Assembly: GCA_021772355.1 (NCBI GenBank)
Contig: JAJFMB010000109.1
Coordinates: forward strand, 1 to 13,970
Origin: Chlamydiota bacterium
GTDB taxonomy: Bacteria; Chlamydiota; Chlamydiia; Chlamydiales; JAJFMB01
DNA: 13,970 nt
Direction: 5' to 3'
How positions within the stretch are numbered: position 1 is the first letter of the stretch; each line of letters starts with the position of its first letter. Positions 1 through 8,686 of this stretch are shown here, piece after piece. Below the pieces are notes generated by a model. The model ran no database searches, was not told the DNA's origin, and saw only the letters and a list, made by a program, of their open reading frames with translations. Position numbers and translations under genes: made by a program.

Positions 1-176
1 TGTACAAACAAAACTAACAAAGCGCGTCTTCTTCCACATCTTGGGGTGTGCAATTTTTTCCTTCGTCCCCTTACTTTTTCAGGGACGACTTTGTCGGGGG
101 TGGGTGGTATCGGCTTGCTTTCTGTAATTTTTGTTGAGAAAACACTCGTCGGCCGTGGCTTGTAGTCACTGCCCAT
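1..176 (-). CDS. Unidentified protein, N-terminal part only (runs off the left edge)
   Basis: An open frame begins with ATG at 176 and stays open for 58 codons to the window edge. An AGGA lies about 10 bases before the ATG, and the nearest in-frame stop is well upstream, so this is the only ATG start available. The visible peptide starts MGSDYKPRP, continues with a Pro/Lys-rich stretch (IPPTPDK near residues 23-29), then a strongly basic patch (RGRRKK at 36-41, RCGRRR at 46-51), and ends in ALLVLFV. That pattern fits a cytoplasmic, positively charged tail leading into a first membrane segment, so a membrane protein is inferred. It lies 115 bases downstream of recJ on the same strand and may be co-transcribed with it. 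I do not recognise the family, and with so little sequence the gene call itself is tentative. Confidence 0.45.
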   Translation of the reverse strand, partial: MGSDYKPRPTSVFSTKITESKPIPPTPDKVVPEKVRGRRKKLHTPRCGRRRALLVLFV

Positions 177-261
177 CTTATCTAATTCCTGAAGGAACTG
201 GGTGCTAATACAGATAAAGGGGGTATAAGGGTGTGTTAGTCTTTCTCAGTAGAGAGTGCTG

Positions 262-286
262 CGCTCTAGCCGTCTGTGCTAGAGCG
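262..286 (-). terminator. Hairpin just after recJ (possible terminator or processing site)
   Basis: A 9-bp perfect stem, CGCTCTAGC (262-270) paired with GCTAGAGCG (278-286), encloses a 7-base loop. It begins 5 bases after the recJ stop codon on the minus strand. No clear U-run follows on that strand, so it is not a textbook Rho-independent terminator. It could stabilise the recJ mRNA 3' end or give partial termination before the gene that runs off the left edge. A second, weaker hairpin (CTTTCT/AGAGAG, 241-256) stands next to it. Confidence 0.4.
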
Positions 287-291
287 AACAG

Positions 292-2043
292 TTAAATAGG
301 AGGATTATCGATGATATGGAAGTCACGAACCATAAGCTGGATGCTTTGCCCTTGGTAGTGATTGATTTGAGGTGTGAAGGCTGCACGCAGGGTAAGGTCC
401 CTTTTGCGGAGCATGGGGCTTAGAGCGCCTTTGCCGAACGCAATACCCTCAAGCATTCGATCTCCTTGCTCAAGAAAAAGTTTCAGGTGTGATTTTCCAA
501 CAACTTTAGGGGGCCATGCCTGTTTTGCGTCGCAATAGAGGATGGGCTGTGGATTTTCGTTGCCGTAGGGCTCAAATAAATTGAGTGATTCCATAAAATC
601 AAAGGTCAAATCACTAAAATCAACTTTAGCATCGAGGTGTAATTTAGATACGATGTCATCGTCTTTAAGAGTGCGATTGGCAATCTCTACGAATCGTCTT
701 TTGAACTCATCAATATTTTCTTTTTTGATGGTCAAACCCGCGGCAAAATCGTGACCTCCAAAATTAATGAGAAGGTCAGAGCACTCCTTCAGCACAGAAA
801 GTAGTGGAAACTCCGGTATTGACCGAGCAGAACCTTTGCCGATCCCATTATCAATGGCAATCATGATTGTGGGGCGGTTGTAGTGTCTGGCTATTCGGGT
901 AGATATGATAGCAATAACGCCGGGATGCCACGATTGCGAGGCCATAATAATGGCTTTGTTATCTAGTGTCTCAGGGAAGTTTAGAAGAGTATTTTCAACA
1001 TCGATAAACATGGTTCTTTCGATTTTCTGCCGTTCAATGTTGTTCAAATCCAGTTCAAGAGCCATCTTTTCTGCGGTAGCACTATGCCGAACCAGGAGCA
1101 TTTCAACGCCCTTTTGTGGATCGTCAATCCGGCCTAAACTGTTAAGTCTCGGTGCAATTTTTGAGGCAATGGTAAATGTGCCTATCTCACCCGGTTGGAC
1201 ATCACTTAGAGACAAAAGTTTTGCAAGACCAATTCGCTTTCCCTTTTTAAGCTGTTTAATGCCGTAGCGTACTAATATGCGGTTTTCGCCCGTTAAGGCG
1301 CCCATATCAGAAATTGTCCCCAGTGCGACAAGGTCTAATGATCGTTTAAGATCAATCTTTCTTGGGGTGATCTTTCCATCATCAACAAGCTGGTTAGTGA
1401 TACCGTGGGCAAGTTTAAATGCCACCCCAACTCCCGTAAGATCGCGGTTGGGATAGGTATTTTCAACGAGTTTAGGATTTAGAATGGCATGACACTTAGG
1501 GAGCTCATCAGTGGGTTCATGATGATCGGTGACTATGACATCTATCCCATGTTCTGTGATTTTAGCAATTTCGTTAGCTGCAGTGATACCGCAATCTACT
1601 GTGATCAGCAATTTGCACTTATTTTCGAGGGCAAAATCAAGGGCCTCAACAATCAGTTTTTGACGAAAAGCGCCCCGATTTGAAATAAAGCAGAAAACGT
1701 TCGCTCCAATATTTTGAAAAAATTCAGTGAGGAGAGATGTTCCTGTCATGCCATCTACATCATTATCTCCATAAACCAATATGTTTTCTCCTGCATCCAT
1801 AGCTTTGGTGATACGCTCGATAGCAGTTCCCATATGATTGAGGAGAAATGGATCATAAAGATCAGGAAGTTTGGCATAGAGGTAATTATGAATTTTTTCA
1901 ATAGATGAAAACCCCCGCGAGACAAGGATTTGCGCTGTCGCGGGGTGGATCTTAAACTCCTTGATGATACGTTCTTTCCATTCGGCATCATCCTTAGGAT
2001 AAATCCATTGAGGGGATTCATTACCTAGTTGTGTTGAAGGCAT
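292..2043 (-). CDS. recJ: Single-stranded-DNA-specific 5'-3' exonuclease RecJ
   Basis: RecJ degrades single-stranded DNA 5' to 3' in the cytoplasm during recombination and mismatch/base-excision repair, using Mn/Mg ions held by DHH-family motifs. The 583-residue protein has motif I as GDNDVDGMTG (residues 92-101), keeping the three Asp of the usual DxDxDG. It also has ITVDCGI (147-153), the name-giving TDHHEP (172-177), a GTISDMGALTGENR block near 242-255, a DHHA1 domain with SWHPGVIAI (371-379) and GGHDFAAG (429-436), and a C-terminal OB-like part containing EPYGNENPQP (491-500). Length matches the usual ~560-590. Motif I has Asn where Tyr/Phe is common, and the typical EGYGL block after the NR at 122-123 is not recognisable (here GAFRQKL). 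The ATG at 2043 is preceded by AGGAG at 7-base spacing. The gene starts 33 bases after secDF ends, so the two are probably one transcript. Confidence 0.95.
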   Translation of the reverse strand: MPSTQLGNESPQWIYPKDDAEWKERIIKEFKIHPATAQILVSRGFSSIEKIHNYLYAKLPDLYDPFLLNHMGTAIERITKAMDAGENILVYGDNDVDGMTGTSLLTEFFQNIGANVFCFISNRGAFRQKLIVEALDFALENKCKLLITVDCGITAANEIAKITEHGIDVIVTDHHEPTDELPKCHAILNPKLVENTYPNRDLTGVGVAFKLAHGITNQLVDDGKITPRKIDLKRSLDLVALGTISDMGALTGENRILVRYGIKQLKKGKRIGLAKLLSLSDVQPGEIGTFTIASKIAPRLNSLGRIDDPQKGVEMLLVRHSATAEKMALELDLNNIERQKIERTMFIDVENTLLNFPETLDNKAIIMASQSWHPGVIAIISTRIARHYNRPTIMIAIDNGIGKGSARSIPEFPLLSVLKECSDLLINFGGHDFAAGLTIKKENIDEFKRRFVEIANRTLKDDDIVSKLHLDAKVDFSDLTFDFMESLNLFEPYGNENPQPILYCDAKQAWPPKVVGKSHLKLFLEQGDRMLEGIAFGKGALSPMLRKRDLTLRAAFTPQINHYQGQSIQLMVRDFHIIDNPPI

Positions 2044-2076
2044 AAGCTTGCTCCTGTGTGTGTGTAAGGGTCAAAC

Positions 2077-5000
2077 TTAAGCTCTTCTTGGATTAACATT
2101 TTTGTTCTTTTGCTTTTCCTCACGATCATGAAAATAAAGCATCACAGGGGAAGCAACGAACAGTGATGATAAAGTTCCGATTAGGACACCAATGGTCATA
2201 ACCAATGAGAAATCAAAAATCGAAGGTCCACCAAGTGTAACTAGGGTAATCAATACGACTAGCGTTGTTCCTGATGTCATCAATGTTCTTCCAAGCGTCA
2301 CGTTAAGGGCATGGTTTACAATATCCTTAAATGGCATTTTGCGAAGGACGCGGATGTCTTCTCTAATACGGTCGAAAATAATAATGGTATCATTTAGCGA
2401 GTATCCGATGATTGTCATAATCGCTCCGATCACCTGAAGGTCAATCTGCACGTGGAATCCAAGACGATGGAAAAGGGCAAAGATCCCAAGTGTAATAAAG
2501 ACGTCGTGTGCCAAAGCGACAACAGCGGCAATCGCGTACTTAAATTCGAAACGGATCGTGATATAAATCAGGATGCTGAGAAGAGCAAGACTTAATGCAA
2601 TAATAGCATTGTTGCGCATTGCATCGGAAAATTGACTTCCCATAGCTGTCCATTGTTTATCAAGACTTTCCAACTGAGATTTTTGGATGGTTAGGCCATG
2701 ATCTTGCAGAGCATTAACTAACCAAACAATACGTGGGTTTTTCTCAAATTCATATGCGAATTTACCCGAAGTAAGGGCCTCAGGCATTTGGTAAAAAGGA
2801 CGTCCTTTTTCTTCCATTCCCACACTCAACTGAACACGTAATTGGTCGGGCTTGCTCAGTTCACGTACTTGGAACTCATTAGTGAAAACACCGCTAGCAA
2901 GCAATGCATTGATTGCTTCCATTCGATAGGAAGGATTTCCTGGTTTCTCTTCAACTTCCATTGTAAGGGAGTATCCACCTGTAAAATCCATACCAAACAG
3001 GGTGTTTCGTTGGGTAACGAAGAAATAACCTCCGATGACCATTACAATAACCGAAATGATAACAGCTGCTTTAGACTGTTTAATAAAATCAAATTTGGTA
3101 TTGCTGATCATCTGAGACATCGTTAACGATTTATTTTTCGGATTTTGTACCCAACCTGCAAAGAAGTATCTTGTCAAAAACAGTGCAGTGAACATTGAGG
3201 AGACAATACCGATAATAAGAGTAACGGCAAATCCCTTAATCGGACCTGAGTCAAACTGAATAAGAATCAGGGCGGCGATAATGGTTGTAATGTTAGAGTC
3301 GACAATTGCGCTAAATGCTTTGCGATATCCTGCCTGTATTGCTGAAGCGATTCTTCCGGAAACGGCAAACTCTTCTCGAATGCGTTCAAATACCAGAACG
3401 TTTGCATCGACGGCCATACCTATAGTTAAGACAATCGCGGCGATACCGGGCAGAGTGAGTGCAGCATCAAGGTTTTGTAAGACGCCCCACATAATTAGCA
3501 GGTTCAAAGTTACAGCACATGAGGCAACAAGACCGGCAAAGCGGTAGTAACTAATCATGGTTATGATGACTAGAACAAGAGCTATTACCGATGCCATGAT
3601 TCCTTTGGAGCGCTCCTCTTTTCCAAGTTCGGGGCTGACGTTGTGCTCCGAAAGAATTTTAGGAGTAAAGCTTAAAGAACCGGCTTTCAAATCTGCTGCG
3701 AGCTGATTGATTTCTCTCTGAGAGAAACGTCCACTGATAGTTCCACCATCTCGCAATGCGTCATTTAAGGAAGGTGCGTTTACAATCCTGTTGTTGAGGA
3801 TAACCGCCATGCGCCATCCGCGACCTTGTGTGTAGGCTTCCTTAGGAGTTCCTTGGATGCGCGCTTCCGCAAAGTTTGATGTCCAGATGTAGAAGTCTTC
3901 TCTTGGACTTCCGCTGCTATTGTGGCCTTCGTATGAGCGTTTAACGCCAAAGCTGAGAAGGTTACCCTTTGATGGGTCGTAACCGACGGTTACGTTAGTC
4001 AAGCTAGATCCCTCAAGTGCATAGTTATGGAAAACGATAATAAGGGGATTCGCTTGGTTCTCCCATTGAGAGGAGTCTGAATCTCCGAACATTGCTATCG
4101 ATGACAGTGAGTCATTAAATTCTGAGCTGATGGTGCTCGTTCTTGGGTTTGTAAGGCGGAGTCCGTTATCGTAGAGAATCTTTGCATATTCGCTACGGGG
4201 GGTTGTTTCTAAATCGCCAACCTCACCACCAAGATGCTGCCACGCAATCTCATTGATGCTTTCAATATCTTTTCTATTTGTAACAACTGCTTCATTCCAG
4301 ATGTTTTGTAAGAATCCGGAAACAGCTTCTTTTAGCGTTTGATTGCGTGGAGAAAATTTCTCGTTTACAATGTGGAAGTACATTGCTGATGCTTTAATCA
4401 AATCGGCTGCGGAAAGGTTTTGAGAACCGGGAAAATCTAGAATGATATTTTCATTCTCAATCCGAATGGTTCTTTCTGAAACTCCAAGCTTATTAACACG
4501 GTTGTAAAGTTCATTAACAGCCTGCTTCAAATCATCCGGATCTGTCACAGGGCGGTTATTCTGATCTCGCAATCCGATACGGACTGTTTTACCACCTGAA
4601 AGGTCAAGACCCCATTTAAGGACATTATCGCTATCACCTCTAAAATACTTCACAAAACTCAATTTGAGGTTCTGCCAATACACATTTTTTGTGGGGGCAG
4701 GGACTAGGAAGTGGTGTGTGACATCGATATCTGCTTGAGCAGCTTGATACTCTTCTTGCCAGCGAACGAGGTCTTCTTGCTTGCTATCGTCAATCTTATT
4801 CATTGCTTGTAGGCGTTGCTCTACATCGGTGAAGTCAAGCGTTGCAAAACGTTTGCTACCTTTGACGATAAAGTTCTCACGTGTGGCGCTGAGAAGATTG
4901 GCGTAGTAGTCATCCATTGCAAAAATAAGATCATTCTTAAATTCAGGGGCTATTCCGTAGGAGGCGCCTGAGTAAGCAATAAATCCGTTTTTCTTCATCA

Positions 5001-6639
5001 GAGAAGCTAATTGATCGATATCACTCATTAGAAGCTGTGAGTCTTCAGATTGCGCAGCATCACGGTAACGCTGTGTGATTGTCTCGAACCCTCTAACAAT
5101 GACATAAATTGAATCTTTTCGGAATCCTTCAGGAGGAGCTTCTTCGTAGTGTGCAGGGGCATAAACAACAAGACCTAGTTTTTGATCTTGAAGTGATTGC
5201 TCTTTAAATGTGTCGTAGTCCCTTACCGGAAATGATTCACGAATAAAATCAGAGTGTTGCGGCTGCCATGAGCTGCTGATTTGTTCTAGAATTTGCTGGC
5301 TCTGCTTTTCAGCGAGAAAGCCTAGATCAAAGGCAAGTAAGCTTTGACTGTTTGTTATGGTGCTTAAATTCACAGCAAATTGATCATCTTCTGGAGATAT
5401 TGTTTCATCGGCAAGGCGGGAAACACGAGCAACGTCGTTAATCACTAAATGATTGAGTTGGTCCTTAGCAAATGCACTTGTCTCAGTTTTGCCCTGGCTG
5501 TCGCGAATGCTTTGCACGTCGGCATATAGCTTTGTCAAAATGCGATCATTGCTCCAATCGATAGTGAGTTCTTGAAAGAGCGGGTGCCGTCCTTCAAGAC
5601 TAATTGTTTGCAACTGGTCGCCGGTGTTAATTGTTTTGGCGCTGCTAATCAGTGCATCTTGTAGCATTTTCTCAGTTAAAGGAGTTTTGCCGGCTTTAAA
5701 TGCATCGTTATTTTTGCTGATGATCTCGTTAGCATTTTTTAGGGCGCGAATTTGTGAATTTAACATGCTTAAGGCATATTCTTGCTCACTATCAATTAGC
5801 TGGCCTTGCTCTTCTTGAGTTTTTAAGTTGCTCTCAATGTCTTCTTTTTGTGTGTTTAACTTTGCTGTCAATTTTTCTGAGCGAGCTATAAATTGTTGTG
5901 GTAGTTCCTTGGCGTTCGGGGCGTCAATTTGCGTATAGCTAGCAAAAAATCTTTTTGCGATTGCACTGTCGCTACCAAAGGTACGATCGATATTGGCGAT
6001 GTCTTTAGCAACGGAAACGACTAAATCATCATAATCAGCATCTTGTGGATGCTCTGCAATGGCAGCTAACTGAATGGCACCTTTGCTTGGTCCGCCAAAT
6101 CCAAGGCCGAGTTGAGTCGTACGATCATAGACGATGTCGCGATATAGAGATGTTAATTGACCGTTGTCGTCATATTTCTTGGAGAAATTGAAGAGCTTGT
6201 TTAAATCCTTTTGTTCGAGATGAACACTGATCTGCCTTGCCACTGTTACTGTATTGTCGTGATCGGCAGAATATAAATTGAGCTGTGCGGGAACAAAACC
6301 AATTCTCTCACCGGCTGCAGGCAAAAAGCGGCTGAATGCTTTTGCATCTTGAGCATTTTTGAATGTCACATCAACTAAGCGGGGATTATCTTTTCTTAAG
6401 GAAATATCAGATGGCTTGATGCCCAGCAAATTGCTAAATGATTTTAGCCATGCGATTGAGGCTTGTTCCATGCTGTTCACACGCGTGATCATTGCGCTTG
6501 CAACACTTTCTGCTCGCTTGCTATCAATCGTGCTTTTCAGTGGTTTACTATAGTAGAGAATGGTGGGAAAAATGTTGTATAATGTCAGAACAAGTACTGC
6601 AACAATCAGGTAGAACTGCCAGCGTTTTTGCTTTTCCAT
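2077..6639 (-). CDS. secDF: Fused protein-export membrane protein SecD-SecF
   Basis: SecD and SecF are inner-membrane RND-type proteins that use the proton gradient to help the SecYEG channel complete secretion of proteins into the periplasm. Here both are one 1520-residue chain. Residues 9-29 form the first membrane segment. The SecD signature WGLDLSGG is at 676-683, and the SecD membrane block is about 1012-1165, with GMAVDANVLVFERIREE at 1074-1090. SecF starts with a membrane segment near 1190-1208, then GMDFTGG (1216-1222) and its membrane block about 1342-1505, with GYSLNDTIIIFDRIRED at 1412-1428. The odd part is the ~640 residues between the first membrane segment and the SecD signature: in E. 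coli SecD this gap is only some tens of residues. It includes a Gln/Glu/Lys-rich, coiled-coil-like stretch around 252-312. Chlamydial SecDF proteins are known to be unusually long (about 1400 residues from memory). An AAGGA lies 10 bases before the ATG. It is the first gene of the leftward secDF-recJ series. Confidence 0.95.
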   Translation of the reverse strand: MEKQKRWQFYLIVAVLVLTLYNIFPTILYYSKPLKSTIDSKRAESVASAMITRVNSMEQASIAWLKSFSNLLGIKPSDISLRKDNPRLVDVTFKNAQDAKAFSRFLPAAGERIGFVPAQLNLYSADHDNTVTVARQISVHLEQKDLNKLFNFSKKYDDNGQLTSLYRDIVYDRTTQLGLGFGGPSKGAIQLAAIAEHPQDADYDDLVVSVAKDIANIDRTFGSDSAIAKRFFASYTQIDAPNAKELPQQFIARSEKLTAKLNTQKEDIESNLKTQEEQGQLIDSEQEYALSMLNSQIRALKNANEIISKNNDAFKAGKTPLTEKMLQDALISSAKTINTGDQLQTISLEGRHPLFQELTIDWSNDRILTKLYADVQSIRDSQGKTETSAFAKDQLNHLVINDVARVSRLADETISPEDDQFAVNLSTITNSQSLLAFDLGFLAEKQSQQILEQISSSWQPQHSDFIRESFPVRDYDTFKEQSLQDQKLGLVVYAPAHYEEAPPEGFRKDSIYVIVRGFETITQRYRDAAQSEDSQLLMSDIDQLASLMKKNGFIAYSGASYGIAPEFKNDLIFAMDDYYANLLSATRENFIVKGSKRFATLDFTDVEQRLQAMNKIDDSKQEDLVRWQEEYQAAQADIDVTHHFLVPAPTKNVYWQNLKLSFVKYFRGDSDNVLKWGLDLSGGKTVRIGLRDQNNRPVTDPDDLKQAVNELYNRVNKLGVSERTIRIENENIILDFPGSQNLSAADLIKASAMYFHIVNEKFSPRNQTLKEAVSGFLQNIWNEAVVTNRKDIESINEIAWQHLGGEVGDLETTPRSEYAKILYDNGLRLTNPRTSTISSEFNDSLSSIAMFGDSDSSQWENQANPLIIVFHNYALEGSSLTNVTVGYDPSKGNLLSFGVKRSYEGHNSSGSPREDFYIWTSNFAEARIQGTPKEAYTQGRGWRMAVILNNRIVNAPSLNDALRDGGTISGRFSQREINQLAADLKAGSLSFTPKILSEHNVSPELGKEERSKGIMASVIALVLVIITMISYYRFAGLVASCAVTLNLLIMWGVLQNLDAALTLPGIAAIVLTIGMAVDANVLVFERIREEFAVSGRIASAIQAGYRKAFSAIVDSNITTIIAALILIQFDSGPIKGFAVTLIIGIVSSMFTALFLTRYFFAGWVQNPKNKSLTMSQMISNTKFDFIKQSKAAVIISVIVMVIGGYFFVTQRNTLFGMDFTGGYSLTMEVEEKPGNPSYRMEAINALLASGVFTNEFQVRELSKPDQLRVQLSVGMEEKGRPFYQMPEALTSGKFAYEFEKNPRIVWLVNALQDHGLTIQKSQLESLDKQWTAMGSQFSDAMRNNAIIALSLALLSILIYITIRFEFKYAIAAVVALAHDVFITLGIFALFHRLGFHVQIDLQVIGAIMTIIGYSLNDTIIIFDRIREDIRVLRKMPFKDIVNHALNVTLGRTLMTSGTTLVVLITLVTLGGPSIFDFSLVMTIGVLIGTLSSLFVASPVMLYFHDREEKQKNKNVNPRRA

Positions 6640-6939
6640 GATAAATTATTCCTTGAGTTTGATTTGTTATTTTAAAGAAAAAGAATACCAAACCAGCCAC
6701 CATTCTGTCTACTGTTTCGGAAGGCTAAAACGTGTAGGTTGAAAATAAATTAATGATTAATCGTTTAGAGGGTAGCTGAAATAGTTTTACTATGGCAATA
6801 GAGTATAAATAACCGATTTTCTCTTGAGACTATTGCTTGAGGTGTTAAAGGTTCACTATTGAATTCTTTATTTTTTTTGAAAAAAAAACCCGGGCACTTG
6901 GTGTCCGGGTTTTTCTATGACGTATAGAAGTTAGGTCGC
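6640..6939. other. Spacer between the secDF and npt1 blocks
   Basis: No coding frame worth calling is visible on either strand. The left part carries the secDF leader with its AAGGA ribosome site. The right part (6884-6914) is the npt1 terminator. Between them lies an AT-rich 13-bp palindrome, ATTAATGATTAAT (6749-6761), which could arise by chance at this composition. A secDF promoter must lie here, because the npt1 terminator separates the blocks, but I could not find a convincing -35/-10 pair. Confidence 0.5.
6884..6914 (-). terminator. Rho-independent terminator of npt1 (symmetrical)
   Basis: A 14-bp stem pairs 6884-6897 (AAAAACCCGGGCAC) with 6901-6914 (GTGTCCGGGTTTTT) across a 3-base loop, with one G-U pair. 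It lies 25 bases after the npt1 stop. On the minus strand the GC core is followed by a long U-run (the A-run at 6881-6888). The plus strand also has five U after the core, so the structure could stop transcription in both directions. Confidence 0.9.
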
Positions 6940-8484
6940 TTAAGTTGCAGTTGCTTCTTGAGCTTCCTTTGGTTCTGCAGCAGCAGGTGTTGACGGAGTT
7001 GCTGTAAGTGTGTTGAACCGTTTGCCAAGGGCAGTAACAGTTACCATCCAAGCTCCGATGGTTGCAAAAAGAATGATTGCAACGTAAGGAGTGATTGCCG
7101 CTAGAGTTCCACAGAAAACTAGTAGTCCTTGTTGGATCAAAGAGCCACCGGATTTTCCTAAACGGGCGCCCACTACGTCAATCGCAGCTTTACCTTTAAC
7201 TTTCGATTCCTGATCAAGGGGAATGTATGCCATTTCCTTGGTTGGGTCAAATAGAGTATATTTGGTTGACTTACTCATGATATTTTGAATCATGCCGATT
7301 ATCACAGCCATGAAGAGAGGTGTTGTGCCGAACATTGCGACAAAACCGCCTAAGCTATCTCTAAAGATGACGAAGGTAAAGAAAATAGCTCCTGTAAGAA
7401 CTAAAACTGTAGGTGTTGCCATAGCGGCGAATGTCCATCCTTTTTTGCGGATGATAGCCCCACCAATAAACACCATCATTACAGTGATAATTCCTGTGCA
7501 GGTCGAAAAGATCCCCATAAAGGAGTTATAATCGTTTGGAGATGGGAATTGCTTTTTCAGCTCTCCTTTCCATGTTACTTCGATTAAGTTAATGGAAATT
7601 CCATATGCGATTACGATCGTTGCAATACATAGAATGTATTTTGATTTAGCCAAGAAAGCAAAGCTTTCCATCATGGTCATTTTTGGTTTGTTCTTCTTGG
7701 ATTTTTTCAGTTCGTTCGGATCGTAAAATCGTGGATCTGTAAGAACATTACGCTGCATCCACCAGTATGTAGCGATAATGACGCCACCTAAAATTACTAC
7801 TGAACCCATCAACCAGTTAAGAGATACTTGCCATGGATCAACACCGGGAGGTAGTCCCTTGCTCACCTGTGAGAAGTAGTAAACCGTTGGTCCTGAGACC
7901 ATCAATGCTACGTTTGCGCCAAGTGCTAGCAAAGCGTAAAAACGTTTTGCTTCTGTGACACGCATGATGTCGTTTGCAAAGCCCCAGAAAAGGAGAGAGA
8001 GGACAGCACTTCCCCAGAGTTCAGCGCAAATGTAGAAGAGAGAAAATGTCCAATCGCGATAGCAAGAGACAAGTCCGGCCATTCCTAAAGGAAGGATAGA
8101 CTGCATGTAGTCAGCAGATGTCGTTGGGTGAAGGAGCTCTCGGTTTGGGTATAAGATGTACGCAAAAATACCAAAGAAAATGATAAAGGGCGTAATTGTT
8201 GCGTAGAATAGGTTTTCTTTGCTTAGAGTATTACTCATTCTTGCATAAATCATCATAAACAAAAATGCAGCGGGAACGACACCCCAAAATTTAAGGAAAG
8301 GAATCGTTTCTGCACCGGAACCGCTTACTACTAAAGTGTCTTTAGTGTCGCGAAGAACCGTATAGTTAAATGAGATGCAAAAAAAGATGAGGAACATCGG
8401 AAGAAGTTTTTTTAATTCGTGACTGTAAACTGGCCAGAAAAAGGCTCTCAGTTTACTAAATTCTTGAGTGCTTTCTTGTTTCAT
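6940..8484 (-). CDS. npt1: ATP/ADP translocase (nucleotide transporter, NTT/TlcA family)
   Basis: Members of this family sit in the inner membrane of obligate intracellular bacteria and of plastids; the chlamydial Npt1 type exchanges bacterial ADP for host ATP. The protein has 514 residues, within the usual ~500-530, and about 11-12 hydrophobic segments from residue 27 to 490. Family hallmarks are YTVLRDTKDTLVV (41-53), YPNRELLHP (112-120), STKYTLFDPTKEMAYIPLD (406-424) and KGKAAIDVVGARLGKSGG (430-447). The N-terminal half closely resembles C. trachomatis CT065 as I remember it, which favours the ATP/ADP antiporter over other NTT isoforms, but substrate specificity cannot be proved by eye. 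The tail after 494 is Ala/Glu/Thr/Pro-rich and probably disordered. The ATG at 8484 has AGGA at 7-base spacing. A strong terminator follows. In C. trachomatis the same gene lies near the ytg metal-transport cluster, as here. Confidence 0.93.
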   Translation of the reverse strand: MKQESTQEFSKLRAFFWPVYSHELKKLLPMFLIFFCISFNYTVLRDTKDTLVVSGSGAETIPFLKFWGVVPAAFLFMMIYARMSNTLSKENLFYATITPFIIFFGIFAYILYPNRELLHPTTSADYMQSILPLGMAGLVSCYRDWTFSLFYICAELWGSAVLSLLFWGFANDIMRVTEAKRFYALLALGANVALMVSGPTVYYFSQVSKGLPPGVDPWQVSLNWLMGSVVILGGVIIATYWWMQRNVLTDPRFYDPNELKKSKKNKPKMTMMESFAFLAKSKYILCIATIVIAYGISINLIEVTWKGELKKQFPSPNDYNSFMGIFSTCTGIITVMMVFIGGAIIRKKGWTFAAMATPTVLVLTGAIFFTFVIFRDSLGGFVAMFGTTPLFMAVIIGMIQNIMSKSTKYTLFDPTKEMAYIPLDQESKVKGKAAIDVVGARLGKSGGSLIQQGLLVFCGTLAAITPYVAIILFATIGAWMVTVTALGKRFNTLTATPSTPAAAEPKEAQEATAT

Positions 8485-8569
8485 AAATAGATCCTAAATG
8501 ATATTTAAAAAAAGTAATTCAATAACGCCTAATCATGAAAATAATTGAATAGCGTATGATATAGAGTTG

Positions 8570-8590
8570 TTCAGATTATTTTTTTCTGAA
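8570..8590. repeat. Inverted repeat upstream of npt1
   Basis: TTCAGA (8570-8575) and TCTGAA (8585-8590) form a perfect 6-bp inverted repeat around a 9-base AT-rich spacer, about 90 bases before the npt1 start. It may be an operator or a weak RNA hairpin in the npt1 leader. The arms are short, so chance is possible. No convincing -35/-10 pair was found beside it. Confidence 0.25.
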
Positions 8591-8637
8591 TGATAATGTA
8601 TTTTATTCGATTTGAAGTAAAAAGCAAGAGAAAAATG

Positions 8638-8674
8638 AAAATGCCTTCAGATTTTTATAATTTGAAGGCATTTT
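8638..8674 (-). terminator. Rho-independent terminator after the 169-residue gene
   Basis: A 16-bp stem pairs 8638-8653 with 8659-8674 (core ATGCCTTCA/TGAAGGCAT) across a 5-base loop, with one G-U pair. It begins 12 bases after the stop codon at 8687. On the minus strand the stem ends in UUUU followed by CAUUUUU. It separates this gene from npt1, so npt1 most likely has its own promoter between 8485 and 8637. Confidence 0.85.
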
Positions 8675-8686
8675 TATCGAATACTT

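Noticed and set aside
63..88. 7-bp inverted repeat (TCGTCCC/GGGACGA), possible terminator
   Set aside because: The 12-base loop is long, no U-run follows, and it lies inside the left-edge open frame, so coding sequence explains it as well.
905..1267. 120-codon open frame on the plus strand
   Set aside because: It lies wholly inside recJ on the opposite strand, is rich in Ser/Arg/Ile with no domain, and recJ is certain.
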